Positions 61,601-64,000 of a stretch of DNA of 64,000 bases are shown in pieces; the stretch's first letter is position 1; every line of letters begins with the position of its first letter. Both the position numbers and the translations under genes were made by a program. The stretch comes from Clitopilus passeckerianus (Eukaryota; Basidiomycota; Agaricomycetes; Agaricales; Entolomataceae): the NCBI GenBank assembly GCA_944990035.1, contig CALYLX010000127.1:434001-498000 (forward strand), read 5' to 3'. Below the pieces are notes generated by a model. It was not told where the DNA came from, made no database searches, and saw only the letters and a list, made by a program, of their open reading frames with translations.

Positions 61601-64000
61601 GCGGAACTTGTCGTAGTCTTCGTAATGGGCTGTTCCCGCCGATGTGTTGGGTTCCAGGGACGGCTTTGTAGTGGAAGGGGCTGGACCTTGGACATCCCGA
61701 GTGTGAGGGGCAGCAGGTTCGAAGTAAGACTTGCCCGGAACCAACTCTGGTTGGCCTGGGGTGGGAACCAGAGAGGTATTGCGACTTCTTGTATGGATGA
61801 AAGGAGGCTCTCCGACATCAATGAGGGCAGCGAGCCTTAGGGCATCCTCTGATCGTATTTGCTCATGGTTGGAGTTGGTTGACGCAGAGGGATGATTCAG
61901 AGCAAGCGTCACCCTCTCATTGTTCTGAGCAGATGGAAGGGAGGTAGAAGCGCGGTAAGGGCTTCTTGGTACAATGAGTTCTACGCAGATATATCAGCTT
62001 AATGAACAATGATTCATGGAAACATAAAAGAGGCATACCTGGTCCATCTCCCAAAGGTGCTGTTATGGGCGCACTAACGATGGGCCCCTTTCCTAAGATC
62101 GTGGGCTGTGGGAACGGGATTGTATTGGTATCCTGGGATGATGTTCGTTGATGTATGTTAGACGGAGGTCCTGGAAGTTGTTCTTGAGAATGACGTGCTA
62201 TTGCCACTGCCGGATCTTCGTCGAAGCTTGGTTCATGAGCCACCATGATGGAATGATTTGACGACTTGCGCTGTACAAATACATTAGGCATGTGAGGAAC
62301 CTGAAGGAGGTAAAATTAACTTACTGAACGGTCTCCTCTTCCGGGAACCAGGAGTGAAGCCAGTTTAGCACTAGCCTCAACTGCCGCCGAGAAGCCTTCC
62401 TGGAGCCTACTGCTGGTTCGACGCTTTGGAAACCAATTCATTAAGTTGTGTTCAGTGATGCTTCATAGGCGACTAAATACCTTGTGACGTTTAGCAGTTT
62501 CTGGATCTTGATCGGTGTCAGTGGACGACACCTGGGCCTCTTCCGTTGTATTGCGCGGATTCCGGAAGAGACCACGAAGAGGACCCTAAAACCAATCAGC
62601 GAGGGCTCTGATGATCCATTTGCGATACGCACCTTGCCCCATGTCCCAGATGGCGGTTCCTGCTCGCTGCCCGACTCCTGCCCTGCTTTGTCTTGTCCAA
62701 AACTGACTTTGCGACGATGGTGACGGTCCTTCTTGGCTTTAGCGGTAGAGGTAGCTGATACCGGTTCCACAGCAGATTGTGGAGGATCTGGCAGCGGAAC
62801 CTTAGGTTCATGGGTGTCCTGTTGCTGAGGTCCAGGTCGTCCATCATGGCTTGATCTACCGGGCATCCAAATGTCTGGAAGAGCCTTGTGCTTTGATGCT
62901 GTCCGGGCTTTGATGGTCGAATTGGCCACGGTATCTTCATCATTAGCAGAGCCGGAGAACTCTGCTTGTCCTGTTGCTGAAGGAGGCCGGAGAGCAGAAT
63001 CCTCCTTCTCCCGCTCCTTCTCCCGTTGCTTCGCTTGAGCCTTTTCTTTCTTCGTCTCCTTCTTTCCCTTCTTCCCCTTTACTTGCTTCTGCTCCTCCAT
63101 GGCACGTTGAACCTCTCGCTCACGTTCTTCGCGCTCTTGATTTAATTGCAATTGACGCTCCTTCTCCAATTCTCTCTCCCTTTCGAACTTCTGCTTCTCC
63201 CTTTCTTGATGCATTAACCTCTCCCTGTCCGATTCCCTCTCCCTCTCCCAATTACCGCCTTGCTCACCTTGCGACTCTGACACAAAATTTCGTGCTGATG
63301 AATGAGGAGGATCGCCATGTGAGAGCATGTTGGTCTGTGGTTCGACAGCTTGTGTCACGTCCTGAGAAAGTATTGAAGGGGGATGAAGGGGTAGCACTGG
63401 CACAGCTGCAGTGCTGGCGTGAGGCTCATGTGGGGGATGCCGGTGTAGGTTATACTCATGTTGCTGGGTGAAGTGCTGTGGGCGAGAGGGGGAGTTTCGG
63501 ACGGGTCCAGGTGTTGCAAGACCAGACGATGGCTGTTGCCTCAAGTGATCCAACGGGTTTGACACATCGCGTACGGATTCTTTGGAGGGTTGACGCTGAA
63601 AGGAAAGCAGGTCACGAACTTGAAATCAAGGATAGGATTCATGAAGCCTTACATGCTGCGAGAATTCAACTGGGGGAACCAAAAACCCTGAGGTGTCGGG
63701 GTTGACCACAAGAGAGTCTTTTGAAAGTTTCCGTTGCTGTGAAAGAATATCAGAAACACCAAAAAATAGATAGCGAAACCAATGACTTACGAAATGAGGC
63801 AAATTCGAGTCCGTATGTGTCATCAGTGCTGCAAGCCTAGCAGCTGCACTTGGTATTGCTGCAGTTTCATGATCGGGCGACAAGAAAGGTTGGTAGGAAG
63901 CTTGGGGCGCGTTCGGATTTTCAGGCAACTTGCTGGCCCTTCGCTGAGAGCAGAACGCTCGGTAAATGTGTTATCAAGATGAGACGATTGACTAACCTTG
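58678..64000 (-). CDS. Very large disordered Ser/Pro/Thr-rich protein (5' end outside window)
   Basis: Ten exons are visible (64000-63997 partial, 63943-63791, 63736-63653, 63595-62633, 62585-62481, 62423-62325, 62270-62039, 61980-61241, 61191-59017, 58959-58678), at least 1611 residues. All junctions are in phase 0 except the one between 62039 and 61980, phase 1. The exon 63595-62633 encodes a long Arg/Glu/Lys-rich coiled coil (ERERE, EKERQLQ, REKEREKE). The rest is Ser/Pro/Thr/Gln-rich and probably disordered. Two short boxes, GPLRGLFRNPR and KKKGLFGLFRSRES, look alike and could be linear binding motifs. The C-terminus is basic (RGKRRRRPGV, VVRRGTRGGR). No catalytic domain is seen and I cannot name a family; the missing N-terminus may hold one. 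The even intron phases suggest exon shuffling or strict modularity. Confidence 0.7.

Overview
The window looks like nuclear DNA of a mushroom-forming basidiomycete (Agaricomycetes). The evidence is short GT-AG introns of about 40-60 nt, very small exons, and the gene content: a class I hydrophobin relic, NACHT-ankyrin receptors, a Crinkler-like NTPase relic, a GT90 CAP10-type glycosyltransferase and a ricin-B-like secreted lectin. All gene models were spliced by hand from the sequence. Family names come from recognised motifs, not database searches.

Left accessory part (1-13.6 kb): a decayed hydrophobin; two genes for proteins resembling bacterial tungstate/molybdate-binding TupA proteins, one intact and secreted, one broken; a NACHT-ankyrin receptor (1260 aa); and a pepsin-like aspartic protease with two doubtful splice junctions. 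From 15.3 to 19.0 kb are a TMEM184/Ost-alpha-type membrane protein and a Prx5-type peroxiredoxin with a GA-AG intron. From 20.8 to 29.7 kb lies a duplicated, relic-rich stretch: two copies of one segment, a broken subtilase with repeated introns and a duplicated catalytic-serine exon, and an intact FAD-linked oxidase.

Core part (30.2-40.6 kb): four dense, intact genes for nucleoporin NDC1, a GT90 glycosyltransferase, an FHA-RING ubiquitin ligase (Dma/RNF8 type) and a BTB/POZ protein. Right accessory part (41.3-55.5 kb): a third TupA-like gene with its duplicated promoter, a broken Crinkler-type NTPase, a second NACHT-ankyrin receptor (1300 aa) with the same exon skeleton as the first, an inverted-repeat element of about 740 bp and the lectin. 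From 58.7 kb to the right edge runs a very large, disordered, multi-exon protein gene whose 5' end lies outside the window.

The housekeeping genes do not form a pathway. The notable architecture is that both accessory flanks carry the same two unusual families, TupA-like proteins and NACHT-ankyrin receptors, with orientations opposite on the two sides. At least five genes are disabled by stops, frameshifts or lost splice sites, which points to active duplication and decay.
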